A stretch of DNA of 64,000 nucleotides from Ignavibacteriota bacterium (GTDB lineage Bacteria; Bacteroidota; Ignavibacteria; SZUA-365), in NCBI GenBank assembly GCA_016218045.1, contig JACRFB010000060.1, positions 1-64,000 of the forward strand, given 5' to 3'. Below, piece by piece: positions 7,862 through 18,185 of this stretch. The notes below the pieces were generated by a model. That model had not been told where the DNA came from. It did no database searches and worked only from the letters and a program-made list of their open reading frames with translations. The stretch's first letter is position 1. Each line of letters opens with the position of its first letter. Made by a program: the position numbers and the translations under genes.

Positions 7862-8926
7862 ATGTACGAATACGTCGGCGCTATCCATATACATTCCGTG
7901 TATTCCGACGGCACGGGACGCATCCCCGATATCGCGCGGGCGGCATCGGAGGTGGGCTTGGATTTTATCATGATGAGCGACCACAACACTCTCAAGGCCA
8001 AGAAAGACGGCCTGGAGGGGTGGCGCGACAATGTGATGGTGCTCATTGGCTATGAAATAAACGACCGCCACGATCGGAACCACTATCTGGCCTTCGGGCT
8101 CGACAGCACGGTGGGCGTGCGCATCACTGCGCAGGAGTATGTGCGGCGCGTAAAAGAGCGCGGGGGCGTTGGATTTCTGGCGCATCCCGACGAAAAACGC
8201 GGCCATATGCCGGAACATCCGCCCTATCCTTGGACGGCGTGGGACAGCGAGGATTTCGACGGCATCGAAATCTGGAATCACATGAGCGAGTGGATGGAAG
8301 GGCTGACACCCGACAACAAGCTGCAGCGTTTTCTGCATCCCTTGAAGTCGATCGTCTCGCCCTCGACGGAGACACTCGCGCGCTGGGACGCGCTGAATCG
8401 GATCCGGCCTGTAAGCGGCATCGGGGGAGTGGACGCCCATGCGCACAAGGCCGATGTGCTCGGATTCTTCGACGTCGAAGTCTTTCCCTACAAGGTCATG
8501 TTCCGCTCCATCCACACACATGTGCTGCTGGACGAGGAACTGCGCCGCAACGACGCCGGTTTTTTCGAGGAAGACAAATGGCGGATCTACGAGGCCCTGC
8601 GCGCGGGGCGTTCGTTCATCGCCAATTCGTATCACGCGGATCCGCGCGGTTTCGATTTTCACGCGACGGCGCATCGCAGAAAGGTGTACCCCGGCGCAAC
8701 CCTGCAGCATAGGCCCGGCGAGAGCATCAAGATCACGGCGCGCGCCTCCGAACGCGCGGAGCTGCGGCTGTACTGCAACGGCACCCTTGTGCACACCGTG
8801 AACGGGAAGGAAATGCAGTACCGCGCCGACGTCCCCGGCGCTTACCGGGCCGAGGCCTGGCTCGACGGCAAGGGATGGATCTTTTCCAATCACCTGCGCT
8901 GCGGAAACTCCCGCGGCCGCTGCTGA
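7862..8926 (+). CDS. PHP-domain phosphoesterase
   Basis: 354 residues. The PHP metal-binding motifs are present: HIHSVYSDGTG at residues 9-19, MSDHNTL around 38-44, and a later HPDEK (about 112). PHP proteins hydrolyse phosphoesters with a di- or trinuclear metal site; substrates include histidinol phosphate, nucleotides and oligoribonucleotides. The C-terminal ~100 residues (from about 265) form a beta-rich extension (GESIKITARASERAELRLYCNG) unlike the nuclease members, so the substrate cannot be named. No signal peptide, so probably cytoplasmic. It ends 46 bp before purF. Confidence 0.85.
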   Translation: MYEYVGAIHIHSVYSDGTGRIPDIARAASEVGLDFIMMSDHNTLKAKKDGLEGWRDNVMVLIGYEINDRHDRNHYLAFGLDSTVGVRITAQEYVRRVKERGGVGFLAHPDEKRGHMPEHPPYPWTAWDSEDFDGIEIWNHMSEWMEGLTPDNKLQRFLHPLKSIVSPSTETLARWDALNRIRPVSGIGGVDAHAHKADVLGFFDVEVFPYKVMFRSIHTHVLLDEELRRNDAGFFEEDKWRIYEALRAGRSFIANSYHADPRGFDFHATAHRRKVYPGATLQHRPGESIKITARASERAELRLYCNGTLVHTVNGKEMQYRADVPGAYRAEAWLDGKGWIFSNHLRCGNSRGRC

Positions 8927-8972
8927 CACAAGTCCAACGGCTTATTCCCCACACGCACACAGCACGGACCCC

Positions 8973-10472
8973 ATGAACACAGTGATCCCCGACACCGATC
9001 CCGACATAGACAAACCGCGTTCCAATTGCGGCATCGTGGGTGTCTTCGGCGACCCCGACGCGTCGACGCTCGCCTACTACGGCCTGCACGCGCTGCAACA
9101 CCGCGGACAGGAGGCAAGCGGCATCGTCTCGTGCCTGCGCGACGTCAGCGCGTCGCCCCGCCTGCGCATGCACAAGGGACCCGGCCTCGTCACCGAAGTA
9201 TTTTCGGACCGCGATGTCCTGAAATCTTTGCTCACGGGCGACATGGCCATCGGGCACAACCGGTATTCGACGACGGGGTCCGACAATCTCGAGAATGTGC
9301 AGCCCTTCATGGTGAATTACCGCGACGGGCAGCTCGCGATCGCGCACAACGGCAACTTCACCAACACGCGCGCACTGCGCTCGCGGCTGCAGCGCGAGGG
9401 CACCATCTTCCAATCGTCCACCGACACCGAGGTGGTGCTGCACCTGACCGCGCGCAGCGCGGCCTCCACGCCCGAGGACCGGATCATGGACGCGCTCAAC
9501 ACCGTCGAGGGCGCGTATTCGATCGTGATGCTGCATGGCGACACGCTCATCGCCGCGCGTGATCCGCACGGCTTCCGGCCGCTCGCGCTCGGGCGACGCG
9601 GCAAGGCGTGGATCGTCGCGTCCGAAACCTGCGCGCTCGACACGATGAAGGCCGAGTACGTGCGCGACGTCGAGCCGGGCGAAGTGCTGTTCTTCGACAG
9701 GCGCATGGGCGCGGACGGCGAACCCCTGCGCCGCATGCTCGATCTGCGTCCGGAGAGACACCGCCACTGCATTTTCGAGTTTATCTATTTCTCGCGGCCA
9801 GATTCGAACATTTTCGAGGACCGGGTGGACCGCGTGCGGCGCAAGCTCGGCAAAGTGCTTGCCGAGATGAGTCCCGTGGGCGCGGGAGACGACGAACCCG
9901 TGGTGATCATGTCGGTGCCCGATTCCAGCAACACCGCGGTGATCGGTTTTGTGCGCAGCAGCCAGAAAGCGGGCATCGACGCGCGCTACGAGATCGGCCT
10001 GATCCGGAACCACTACATCGGCCGCACCTTCATCGAGCCGGGGCAGGAGAAGCGCGAGATGAAGGTGCGCATGAAGTTCAACACCGTGCGCGGCGTCATC
10101 GAGGGCAAACGTGTGGTGGTGATCGACGACTCGATCGTGCGCGGCACCACGAGCCGTCTGCTCATCAACCTGATCCGCGAGGCGCATCCGAAGGAAATCC
10201 ATGTGCGCATCAGCTCGCCGATGATCATGAACCCCTGCCCCTACGGGATGGATTTCCCGAGCACCGACCAGCTTCTCGCCGTACAATGCGACGGCGATCT
10301 CGAGAAAATCCGGCAGGAAATCGGGGCCGATTCGCTCGCGTATCTCTCGATGGATGCCATGCTCACTGCCGTGAGCCACGAGGGCAAGCGCGGCTACTGT
10401 ACCGCCTGTTTCAACGGCGACTATCCCATCGCGCCCGAGGCCAATCTCTCGAAGGAGGCGCACGAGTCGTGA
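8973..10472 (+). CDS. purF: Amidophosphoribosyltransferase
   Basis: 499 residues. It catalyses the first committed step of de novo purine synthesis, PRPP plus glutamine to 5-phosphoribosylamine. The glutaminase nucleophile is Cys19 (SNCGIVGVFG), so a short propeptide must be removed, as in the Bacillus-type enzyme. The PRPP loop VVVIDDSIVRGTTSR lies near residue 385. Four cysteines sit at the positions of the [4Fe-4S] cluster of that type: HCIFEFIYF, NPCPYG and the YCTACF pair near the C-terminus. No other purine gene is nearby. Its TGA overlaps the next ATG by 1 bp (TGATG), so the downstream subtilase is translationally coupled to it. Confidence 0.97.
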   Translation: MNTVIPDTDPDIDKPRSNCGIVGVFGDPDASTLAYYGLHALQHRGQEASGIVSCLRDVSASPRLRMHKGPGLVTEVFSDRDVLKSLLTGDMAIGHNRYSTTGSDNLENVQPFMVNYRDGQLAIAHNGNFTNTRALRSRLQREGTIFQSSTDTEVVLHLTARSAASTPEDRIMDALNTVEGAYSIVMLHGDTLIAARDPHGFRPLALGRRGKAWIVASETCALDTMKAEYVRDVEPGEVLFFDRRMGADGEPLRRMLDLRPERHRHCIFEFIYFSRPDSNIFEDRVDRVRRKLGKVLAEMSPVGAGDDEPVVIMSVPDSSNTAVIGFVRSSQKAGIDARYEIGLIRNHYIGRTFIEPGQEKREMKVRMKFNTVRGVIEGKRVVVIDDSIVRGTTSRLLINLIREAHPKEIHVRISSPMIMNPCPYGMDFPSTDQLLAVQCDGDLEKIRQEIGADSLAYLSMDAMLTAVSHEGKRGYCTACFNGDYPIAPEANLSKEAHES

Positions 10473-13400
10473 TGCGCCGATATGCGGCCGTGCTCTGCGG
10501 CCTCGGAATGCTCGCCGCACTGCCCCTCGCGGCGCAGGAACGCGTCTCGACGCGCGTCCTTCTCAAGACCGTCGAAACGCGCGCGTATGAGGTTGTCGGC
10601 GGCGGACTCGCCCGCGGTTTCGCCTCGCCCGACCTGCGCGCGCTGCTCGCGCAGTATCCCGGCGCGCGGCTCGAGGCCCTGGCGCCTCCCGCGCCCGCGC
10701 TGCAGAAGGGGACGCGCGACATCGACCGCATCGCGGTCGCGGTGTTCCTCACCCCCGCCGATGCGCGCGACGCGGCGCGCCGTCTGGCACAGGCGCCGGG
10801 CATTGAATACGCTGAAACGGAGCATCTTATCCAGATCGATGCGGCGCCGAACGACAGCGCCTGGTCGTCGCAGTGGGGCACGCAGCGTATACGGACGGAA
10901 CAGGCCTGGGCGAAGACACGCGGCGCGGGAGTCGTGGTGGGTGTCATCGACACGGGCATCGATCCGACACATCCCGATCTCCGTCCCCGCATGTGGATCA
11001 ATCAGCGCGAGGACGTCAACGGCTCGGGCCGCTATGAGCCCTGGCCCTCGACGGAAACGCGCGGCGGAATGACGGGCGATTTCGACGGCATTGACAACGA
11101 CGGGAACGGCGTGGCGGACGATGTGACCGGGTATGATTTCACCGATCAGCAGGGTTTCGGCAACGCGGCGGGCGGCGATTACGGCACGCCCGATCCCGAC
11201 GTCGAGGACGAGATGGGCCACGGCACCAGCGTTAGCGGCATCATCGCCGCCGAAGCCGGGAACGGCATCGGCATCGCGGGTGTCGCGCCCGAGTCGCGGC
11301 TGATGACCCTGCGCGCCTTCGATGCGCGCGGCGTGGGGGCCGAGGGCGACGTCGCCCGCGCGCTGACCTACGCGGTGGACAACGGCGCGTCGGTCGTCAA
11401 CATGAGTTTCGGCGATGTGCAGTACTCGCTGGTGCTGCGCGACATCGTGCGCTACGCGCACGGACGCGGCGTGGTGCTGGTCGCCTCGGCGGGCAACGCG
11501 CAGAGTTCGGCGCTGCACTATCCGAGCGCGTACGGCGAGACCGTCTCGGTCGGCGCCACCGCCTCCAACGACGTGCTCGCCGGATTTTCGAACTACGGAT
11601 CGACTGTGGATCTCGTGGCGCCGGGGCAGGACATTGTGACCACGGAACGCGGCGGGCGCTACGCGTCCTTCAACGGCACGTCCGCTTCCGCGCCCTTTGT
11701 GAGCGGCGTTGCGGCGCTGATACGCGCGCTGCACCCGGCGTTCACACCCGACGATGTGCGCGGCGTGCTTGTCGCATCGGCGCGCGATCTCGGCACACCG
11801 GGCTGGGACGAACGTTATGGCGCCGGACTGCTCGACGCCGAACGCGCGACGGGCATGGACAATCCCACCATCGTCCGTCTCACCGAACCGCGCACGGGTT
11901 TCGGAACCTCGTCCGATACCATCGTGGTGATCGGCACCGCCGCATCGCCGTACATGACCGGCTACACACTCGAGTACGGCATGGGTGTCAATCCCACACG
12001 CTGGACCGCCGTCATACCCGAACGCGCGGGACAGGTGATCGGCGACACACTCGCGCGCTGGGATGTCTCGCGGCTCGCCGACACCACCTACACCCTGCGG
12101 CTCTCCACACGCGGCAGCACGTCGGCCACGCTCGAAGATCGCGTCGTCGTGCGCCTCGATAAATCCCCGCCGCTCTTTCTCGGACTCGGCTTTGTGCCTG
12201 CGATCGACAACCGGCACGGCGGCGTCGCCGCGGGGTTCATCACCGACGAACCGACGCTCGGCCGCATCTGGTATCGCGAAAAAAACAGCGGCCAGGAGTG
12301 GCAGTGGATATCCGCCGAAGGCGGCACAACAAACAATCTGTTTGTCGGGCACACCCACTACGCCTTCCTCGGCGAAAACGTGCTCGCGCCGGGGCGCACT
12401 TACGAGTTCTACTTCTCGGCGCGGAACGAGACGGGACTCGAACGCATCGCCCGCGACGGTGTGCGGAATTTCGAGGCAGTGATCGATCCGCCCGTCTCCG
12501 GCACCGATCTGCGGACAAAATCCTTCGGATTGCCACCCGGCCGCGTCTGCGCGGAAACCACCGACTTCGATGTCGACGGCAAACCCGAGGCGCTGATCAA
12601 CGATTATTCGGATAACGGGATCCTGAAAGTCTTCGAATGGAACAACGGATCTTTCAGTCCGCTGCCTTCCGCGTTCGGCAACCGCATTCCTCGCGGGGCG
12701 GGTTCGCTGACAGGCGACGGCCGCGTGCATCTGCTCGCATCGTACGTGCGCAGCGGATTCGTGTACGAGGCCGCCGCGGCCGGCACGGTTCCATCGACGC
12801 TTGTGTGGGCCGATTCGAGCGGTGCATTCTGGCCCGTGACCATGGCCGACGTCACCGACGACGGCCGCGACGAGGTGATCGCCGTGGTGAACGATTCCAC
12901 CATCGGCATCTTCTCATTCTCCGCGGCGCATGTGATGACGCGCATCGCCGCGATCACGAATCCCTCCAAACCCGATCCCTACACCCGCCGCAACACGTTC
13001 GGAAGCCCTACCGTCGCCATCGGCGATTTTAACGGCAACGGACGCCGCGACATGCTCTTCGGCGACGACGACGGCGACTTCTTCATCGCCGAGCACCGCG
13101 GAGGCGGCCAGTACCAGGTCATTTGGATTCTCGAGAGCGATTACATCGACGGCGGCAATTACGTAAGCGCCGGCGATTTCGACGGTGACGGCCACGACGA
13201 TTTTGCTCTCGGACTGCGCACGTCTTCTGACGACGTCATCCCGTTCTGGTACGCCGGAATATATTCCCTCGACACACAGAACCGTTCTGTGAAGAAGTGG
13301 TCGCAGCAGTTCTACGGCATCGAGGAGGCGGGGCAGTACGGCGCATTCACACGCATACAGAACAGCACCGCGGCCGCCAACGTCGATGCCGACGCCGAGA

Positions 13401-14761
13401 GCGAGCTGTTGCTGACCTTCTTTCCGGAGCTGTATATCGTGGACTACGACCGGGCGTCGCGGCAGTTCCGGACCGCCTACATGCAGCCGCTCGTGAACAC
13501 CAACGCCGCGGTCTGCGCCGACTTCGACGGCAACGGCGTCGCGGAAATCGGCGTGATGACACGCGACAGCATCACCTTCCTCGAACGCGAACTGCCGTAC
13601 GCGGGTCCACCGCGTCCGGTATCGCTCGATGTCGAGTACATCTCCGCGACACGCGCACGCATCGGCTGGAGCGTCTCCTCGGCCTCGCCGCGCTATCGTC
13701 TGTATAAAAAGACGAACGGATCCGAAATGTCCCCCTTCGGGGAATTCACCTCCGGCCCCGTCAGCGATTTTTCCCTCGAACTCGACAGCGTGTACCAGTA
13801 CGGGATTTCCGCGGTCGATTCGTCGCGCGTTCCCGTCGAGAGTCCATTGCTGCTCTCACGCGTGCTGCGCCCGCATGAGCAGCCGCGCATGGACTCCGCC
13901 ACGTACGTGCAGAACGGGCAGGTACGTCTTGCGGTCTCGCAGGACGTCGGTCCCACGATCCCGCCGGTGTCGGCATTCCGGCTGGACGATACGCGCGAGG
14001 CCGAGAGTGTGAGTCTGCTCTCGCCGCGGCTCCTGCTCCTCAGTTACGGCGCTGTGCCTGATGGTGACCATGGCCTGCGTGTCAAAGGACTGCGCGACGC
14101 CGAGGGTATACCCTTCGACGAGGAAACCTTCGTCACCTTCAGCGTCGCCAACACCACGGCGCCCGCGTGTTACATCGAGAAAGTCGACTTCCTTCCACCC
14201 GACGGCTTCGCCGTGTGGTTCAGCGGTCCCGTGGACAGTAGCTCGGCAGTTGACGCCGCGTCGTACAGCATACGGCCCTCGGGCACCGTGCATAGCGCGC
14301 GTTTCGACCGCGCCGCGCCCTCGCGCGTGGAACTGCGTGTCACATCCGCGCAGCCCCTCGGTGCGCTCGGCAGGGAGTACCTCCTCAGCGTGCGCGACGT
14401 GCGATGCGCTTCGGGTCAGTCGATAACGTCCGGTGCCGGATCCACCTACGCTCTCATCCTGAACCGCGCCACACTCGACGAGATGTTTGTGTATCCGAAT
14501 CCGCTCAGGCCCGGCGACGCGCAGGAATTCGTCACCTTCGCCAATCTTACGCCGCGCGCGACCATCAGGATTTACACCGTCTCGGGTCACTTCGTGCGCG
14601 AGGTGCAGGAGGTGGACGGCAACGGCGGCACCGAATGGGATCTGCGCGACGACACGGGCTCGCGCATGCCCGGCGGAGTGTACGTGTATCACGCGACGGG
14701 CTTCGACGCGCGAGGCGTGGAGGTCGGAACAAAAACCGGAAAATTCGTGATAGCCCGATGA
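10472..14761 (+). CDS. Large S8 family peptidase with FG-GAP-like repeats and T9SS domain
   Basis: 1429 residues. Signal peptide (MRRYAAVLCGLGMLAALPLAAQ), an I9-like prodomain to about 125, and a subtilase domain with D160 (VIDTGIDPTHPDL), H250 (GHGTSVSG) and S404 (NGTSASAPFVSG). A beta-rich region follows; around 685-1020 are several FG-GAP/VCBS-type repeats (DFDVDGKPEALIND, DFNGNGRRDMLFGDDDGD, DFDGDGHDDFALG), which are often calcium-binding. Fibronectin-like segments come next, then a T9SS type A domain (VYPNPLRPGD, PGGVYVYHATG). Start chosen by the signal peptide and the 1-bp overlap with purF. Its stop overlaps the next start by 4 bp. A secreted protease locked into a housekeeping operon is unusual. 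Confidence 0.93.
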   Translation: MRRYAAVLCGLGMLAALPLAAQERVSTRVLLKTVETRAYEVVGGGLARGFASPDLRALLAQYPGARLEALAPPAPALQKGTRDIDRIAVAVFLTPADARDAARRLAQAPGIEYAETEHLIQIDAAPNDSAWSSQWGTQRIRTEQAWAKTRGAGVVVGVIDTGIDPTHPDLRPRMWINQREDVNGSGRYEPWPSTETRGGMTGDFDGIDNDGNGVADDVTGYDFTDQQGFGNAAGGDYGTPDPDVEDEMGHGTSVSGIIAAEAGNGIGIAGVAPESRLMTLRAFDARGVGAEGDVARALTYAVDNGASVVNMSFGDVQYSLVLRDIVRYAHGRGVVLVASAGNAQSSALHYPSAYGETVSVGATASNDVLAGFSNYGSTVDLVAPGQDIVTTERGGRYASFNGTSASAPFVSGVAALIRALHPAFTPDDVRGVLVASARDLGTPGWDERYGAGLLDAERATGMDNPTIVRLTEPRTGFGTSSDTIVVIGTAASPYMTGYTLEYGMGVNPTRWTAVIPERAGQVIGDTLARWDVSRLADTTYTLRLSTRGSTSATLEDRVVVRLDKSPPLFLGLGFVPAIDNRHGGVAAGFITDEPTLGRIWYREKNSGQEWQWISAEGGTTNNLFVGHTHYAFLGENVLAPGRTYEFYFSARNETGLERIARDGVRNFEAVIDPPVSGTDLRTKSFGLPPGRVCAETTDFDVDGKPEALINDYSDNGILKVFEWNNGSFSPLPSAFGNRIPRGAGSLTGDGRVHLLASYVRSGFVYEAAAAGTVPSTLVWADSSGAFWPVTMADVTDDGRDEVIAVVNDSTIGIFSFSAAHVMTRIAAITNPSKPDPYTRRNTFGSPTVAIGDFNGNGRRDMLFGDDDGDFFIAEHRGGGQYQVIWILESDYIDGGNYVSAGDFDGDGHDDFALGLRTSSDDVIPFWYAGIYSLDTQNRSVKKWSQQFYGIEEAGQYGAFTRIQNSTAAANVDADAESELLLTFFPELYIVDYDRASRQFRTAYMQPLVNTNAAVCADFDGNGVAEIGVMTRDSITFLERELPYAGPPRPVSLDVEYISATRARIGWSVSSASPRYRLYKKTNGSEMSPFGEFTSGPVSDFSLELDSVYQYGISAVDSSRVPVESPLLLSRVLRPHEQPRMDSATYVQNGQVRLAVSQDVGPTIPPVSAFRLDDTREAESVSLLSPRLLLLSYGAVPDGDHGLRVKGLRDAEGIPFDEETFVTFSVANTTAPACYIEKVDFLPPDGFAVWFSGPVDSSSAVDAASYSIRPSGTVHSARFDRAAPSRVELRVTSAQPLGALGREYLLSVRDVRCASGQSITSGAGSTYALILNRATLDEMFVYPNPLRPGDAQEFVTFANLTPRATIRIYTVSGHFVREVQEVDGNGGTEWDLRDDTGSRMPGGVYVYHATGFDARGVEVGTKTGKFVIAR

Positions 14762-15333
14762 GTACAGAACAGAAGCAGCCCGGATCCCGCGACCGCATCT
14801 GGACGCTCAGCAACGCGATCAGCGCGGTGCGCCTCGTTCTCGTGGTGCCGCTCTATCTCGTGATGCAGGCGCCCGAGATCGATCGTGTCCTCGTGGCGGT
14901 GATACTTCTCGCCGCCTACATTTCCGACCTGTCCGACGGCTTCATCGCGCGGCATTTTCATCAGGAAAGTGACGCCGGATTGATCATCGATCCTTTGGCC
15001 GACAAAGTGTTTGTGCTCGGCGCGATGGCGGCGTTCCTCGGCGCGGGCCTGATTCCGCTCTGGTACGTCGTCGTGGTAATTCTCCGCGACGTGTGTATCT
15101 TTTTCGCGGGCATCCTGCTGAAGAAAAAAACCGGCGTGCTCGCGCAGAGCAATTACATGGGGAAGGCGGCCGTGCTCTCGATCGCACTCGTCATCCTGCT
15201 CTCGCTGTTCCGCGACGATCTCGCGGGCCCGGTGCTCGACGGAGCCGTGTACCTCAGTCTGATTCTCATGGCGGGTTCGCTGTGGTCGTACGGCGCGCGC
15301 GCGATCCCGCTTTTACGTTCCCATTCACGATGA
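14758..15333 (+). CDS. CDP-alcohol phosphatidyltransferase family protein (PgsA-like)
   Basis: 191-residue integral membrane enzyme with about five to six hydrophobic segments. The full CDP-alcohol phosphotransferase motif is present: D-x2-D-G-x2-A-R, then eight residues, then G-x3-D-x3-D (from DLSDGFIAR to IIDPLADK, about 62-88). Length and motif fit phosphatidylglycerophosphate synthase, which joins CDP-diacylglycerol and glycerol-3-phosphate in the cytoplasmic membrane; another alcohol acceptor is possible. Its ATG overlaps the subtilase stop by 4 bp, and ftsY follows 12 bp after the stop. Confidence 0.88.
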   Translation: MSTEQKQPGSRDRIWTLSNAISAVRLVLVVPLYLVMQAPEIDRVLVAVILLAAYISDLSDGFIARHFHQESDAGLIIDPLADKVFVLGAMAAFLGAGLIPLWYVVVVILRDVCIFFAGILLKKKTGVLAQSNYMGKAAVLSIALVILLSLFRDDLAGPVLDGAVYLSLILMAGSLWSYGARAIPLLRSHSR

Positions 15334-15345
15334 TTCCGGAGTTCC

Positions 15346-16323
15346 ATGGGTTTTCTTGACGCACTCAAACTCACCCGTCTCAAAGAAGGGCTGATGAAGA
15401 CGCGCGACGATGTCGTGCGCAAGGTGACGCGCGTGCTGCGCGCAAAACGGAAGATCGACGAAAGCCTGCTCGACGAGATCGAGGAGATCCTCATACTCGG
15501 CGACGTGGGCGTGGGCGCGACATCGCGCATCGTCGACAATCTGCGCGACCGCGTGAAGAAGGAGCGGTACGAGGACGCGTCCGAACTGCTCGCGCTTCTG
15601 AAAGAGGAAGTGGCCGCGCTGTTCGGTGTCAACGACGTGCGCAGCGACGGTACCTCGATCGAAATCCCGGCCGGTGCGCGGCCCTATGTGATCATGATCG
15701 TGGGTGTAAACGGTGTTGGAAAGACAACGACCATCGGCAAACTCGCGCACAATTACCGCTCGTCGGGGAAAAGAGTTGTGATCGGCGCGGCCGACACGTT
15801 CCGTGCCGCGGCCAACGAGCAGCTCGAAGTATGGGCAACACGCGCGGGCGTCGATATCATCCAGCAGCAGCACGGCTCCGATCCCGCGGCCGTGGCCTTC
15901 GACACGCTGCAAGCCGCGATGGCGCGTGATGCCGACGTGGTGATTATCGACACCGCGGGCCGTCTGCACACCAAGACGAACCTCATGGAGGAACTCAAGA
16001 AGATCAAACGCGTGCTCGCCAAACTCATGCCCGAGGCGCCGCACGACGTGCTGCTCGTTCTCGACGCCACAACCGGACAGAACGCGATACAGCAGGCGCA
16101 GCAGTTCGCGCAGGCGGTGGATGTGACCGGACTCGTGGTGACCAAACTCGACGGCACCGCGAAAGGCGGCGTTGTGATCGGCGTGAGCGGCGAACTTGCC
16201 ATCCCCGTCAAATACATCGGCGTGGGTGAGCAGATCGACGACCTGCAGGTGTTCGACCGCGAGAGTTTTGTGGACGCCCTCTTCGAAGGATTCAGCACGG
16301 AAACGGAGGCGGAAAACCCGTGA
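15346..16323 (+). CDS. ftsY: Signal recognition particle receptor FtsY
   Basis: 325 residues, a short FtsY without the long acidic A domain. The N domain (about 1-100) leads into the SRP-type GTPase: G1 GVNGVGKTTTIGKL (about 117-130), AADTFRAAA, IDTAGRLHTK, and TKLDGTAKGG. It works with Ffh/4.5S RNA to dock ribosomes at the membrane. Cotranscribed with the phospholipid gene upstream; its TGA overlaps the GTG of mutL (GTGA, 4 bp). Confidence 0.97.
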   Translation: MGFLDALKLTRLKEGLMKTRDDVVRKVTRVLRAKRKIDESLLDEIEEILILGDVGVGATSRIVDNLRDRVKKERYEDASELLALLKEEVAALFGVNDVRSDGTSIEIPAGARPYVIMIVGVNGVGKTTTIGKLAHNYRSSGKRVVIGAADTFRAAANEQLEVWATRAGVDIIQQQHGSDPAAVAFDTLQAAMARDADVVIIDTAGRLHTKTNLMEELKKIKRVLAKLMPEAPHDVLLVLDATTGQNAIQQAQQFAQAVDVTGLVVTKLDGTAKGGVVIGVSGELAIPVKYIGVGEQIDDLQVFDRESFVDALFEGFSTETEAENP

Positions 16324-18185
16324 CCACAGGCGCCTCGCCCGATCGCATACACCGGCTTCCGCAGCACATCGCGAATCAGATCGCGGCGGGCGAGGTCGTG
16401 CAGCGGCCCGAGTCGCTGGTGAAGGAGCTTGTCGAAAACGCGCTCGACGCGGGCGCGACACGCGTCACAGTCGTGATCGCGGGCGCGGGCAAACAGCTTG
16501 TGCAGGTGATCGACGACGGCAGGGGCATGAGCGAGGACGATGCGCTGCTCGCCTTCGAACGGCACGCGACGAGCAAAATCTCCTCGGCCGACGATCTCGA
16601 GACCATCAGCACGTTCGGTTTCCGCGGCGAGGCGCTGCCCTCCATCGCCTCGGTCGCGAAAGTGGAATTACGCACCCGCCCCGCGGACAGCGACGTGGCC
16701 TTCCTCGTGCGCATCGAGGGAGGGACACTCGAGGAGCGCACGCGTGTGCAGGGCGAGCCCGGTACATCGATCGCCGTGAAGAATCTGTTCTTCAACACGC
16801 CCGCGCGCCGGCAGTTCCTCAAGGCCGATTCGACGGAATACCGGCACATCGCCGACACCGTGCAGCGCGCCATCATCTCGAATCCCGACGTGCACTTCAC
16901 GCTCATCAACGACGGCGAACGCGTGTACGACGTGCCTCCCATGGCGCTGCGCGGACGCATCGCGGCCGTGTTCGGCGAGCGTGCCGCGGCCTCGCTGGTG
17001 GAGGTCCGCGAGGAGACCGACCTGCTCACCATCACGGGTTTTGTCGGCCGTCCCGATTTCGCACGGAAGACGCGCGGCGAGCAGTTGCTTTTTGTGAACA
17101 GCCGGAGCATCGTGAGCCGCCTGCTGAACCACGCGGTGGTGAGCGCGTACGAGCACATGCTGCAGCAGGGCGAGTATCCGATGTACGTGCTGTTCCTCAA
17201 TCTCAATCCGCGCGAGATCGACGTGAACGTACATCCCTCGAAACTCGAGGTGAAGTTCAGCAATGAACGGCATGTGTATTCGCTGGTGAACGCGGTTGTG
17301 CGGCGCTCGCTGTACGGTGCGGATCTGTCGCCCGCGCTGACGTTCCGCGATCCTATACCGGGAGGAGACGAGACCGCCCGCACTCGGCTTGCGGTACCCG
17401 GCACGGGTCCTGCCGACGGCGGCGACCGCTTCCGCGGCATCGGGTACGAGCATCCGAGTTACGCCGACCGCTCGTCCGCGGGCGGGCGTATGGATCCGGC
17501 CGCCATCGACTCGCTGTTCCAATCCCTCGGCCTGCCCTCGCAGCATCCGAGCGAAACACAGGGCGACGGCGGAGGTCAGGTGATACTTCTCCCCAGTGAA
17601 AGGCCCGTGTCCGACACGTCCTTTCTCTGGCAGCTCCACAACAAATACATCTTCACGCCCATTAAAAGCGGGCTGATGATCATCGACCAGCACGTGGCGC
17701 ACGAGCGCATCCTGTACGAACGCGCGCTTGCCGCGCTGGATCATGCCGCGCCTTTTTCGCAGCAGCTCCTCTTCCCGCATACCTTCCGTGTCGTGCCCGG
17801 CGATTATGCGCTGCTGGTCGACATCCTCGCCGAGCTGCGCCGCCTCGGATTTGTCCTGCGTGTCGCGCCGCCCGATTCCGTCACCGTCGAGGCCGTGCCG
17901 CAGGATGTGCGCGTGGGCATGGAGGAACGCATCCTCGAGGAGATGATCGAGCAGTACAAGGAATACAGCGGCACGGGCACCACCGACGTGCGGCACAATG
18001 TCGCCGCGTCGTACTCGTGCAGAGCCGCGATCAAGACCGGCGAGAAGCTCAGTCCTCCCGAGATGCAGATACTCATCGATCAGCTTTTTGCGACGTCGAA
18101 TCCCTACGTGTGTCCGCACGGGCGCCCCGTTGTGATTCGCCTGCCGCTCGACGAACTCGATCGCCGTTTCGGACGCACAAGCTGA
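16320..18185 (+). CDS. mutL: DNA mismatch repair protein MutL (endonuclease type)
   Basis: 621 residues from a GTG that overlaps ftsY by 4 bp. The GHKL ATPase domain (1-330) shows IANQIAAGEVVQRP, ENALDAGAT, DDGRGM and TFGFRGEALPSI. A poorly conserved linker (about 335-430) leads to the C-terminal dimerisation domain. There the metal-dependent nicking motif is present as DQHVAHERILYE, with Val instead of the usual Ala, together with SCRAAIKTGEKL and CPHGRP. This marks the Bacillus/human PMS2-like class that nicks DNA itself, so no MutH is expected. Confidence 0.97.
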   Translation: MTTGASPDRIHRLPQHIANQIAAGEVVQRPESLVKELVENALDAGATRVTVVIAGAGKQLVQVIDDGRGMSEDDALLAFERHATSKISSADDLETISTFGFRGEALPSIASVAKVELRTRPADSDVAFLVRIEGGTLEERTRVQGEPGTSIAVKNLFFNTPARRQFLKADSTEYRHIADTVQRAIISNPDVHFTLINDGERVYDVPPMALRGRIAAVFGERAAASLVEVREETDLLTITGFVGRPDFARKTRGEQLLFVNSRSIVSRLLNHAVVSAYEHMLQQGEYPMYVLFLNLNPREIDVNVHPSKLEVKFSNERHVYSLVNAVVRRSLYGADLSPALTFRDPIPGGDETARTRLAVPGTGPADGGDRFRGIGYEHPSYADRSSAGGRMDPAAIDSLFQSLGLPSQHPSETQGDGGGQVILLPSERPVSDTSFLWQLHNKYIFTPIKSGLMIIDQHVAHERILYERALAALDHAAPFSQQLLFPHTFRVVPGDYALLVDILAELRRLGFVLRVAPPDSVTVEAVPQDVRVGMEERILEEMIEQYKEYSGTGTTDVRHNVAASYSCRAAIKTGEKLSPPEMQILIDQLFATSNPYVCPHGRPVVIRLPLDELDRRFGRTS

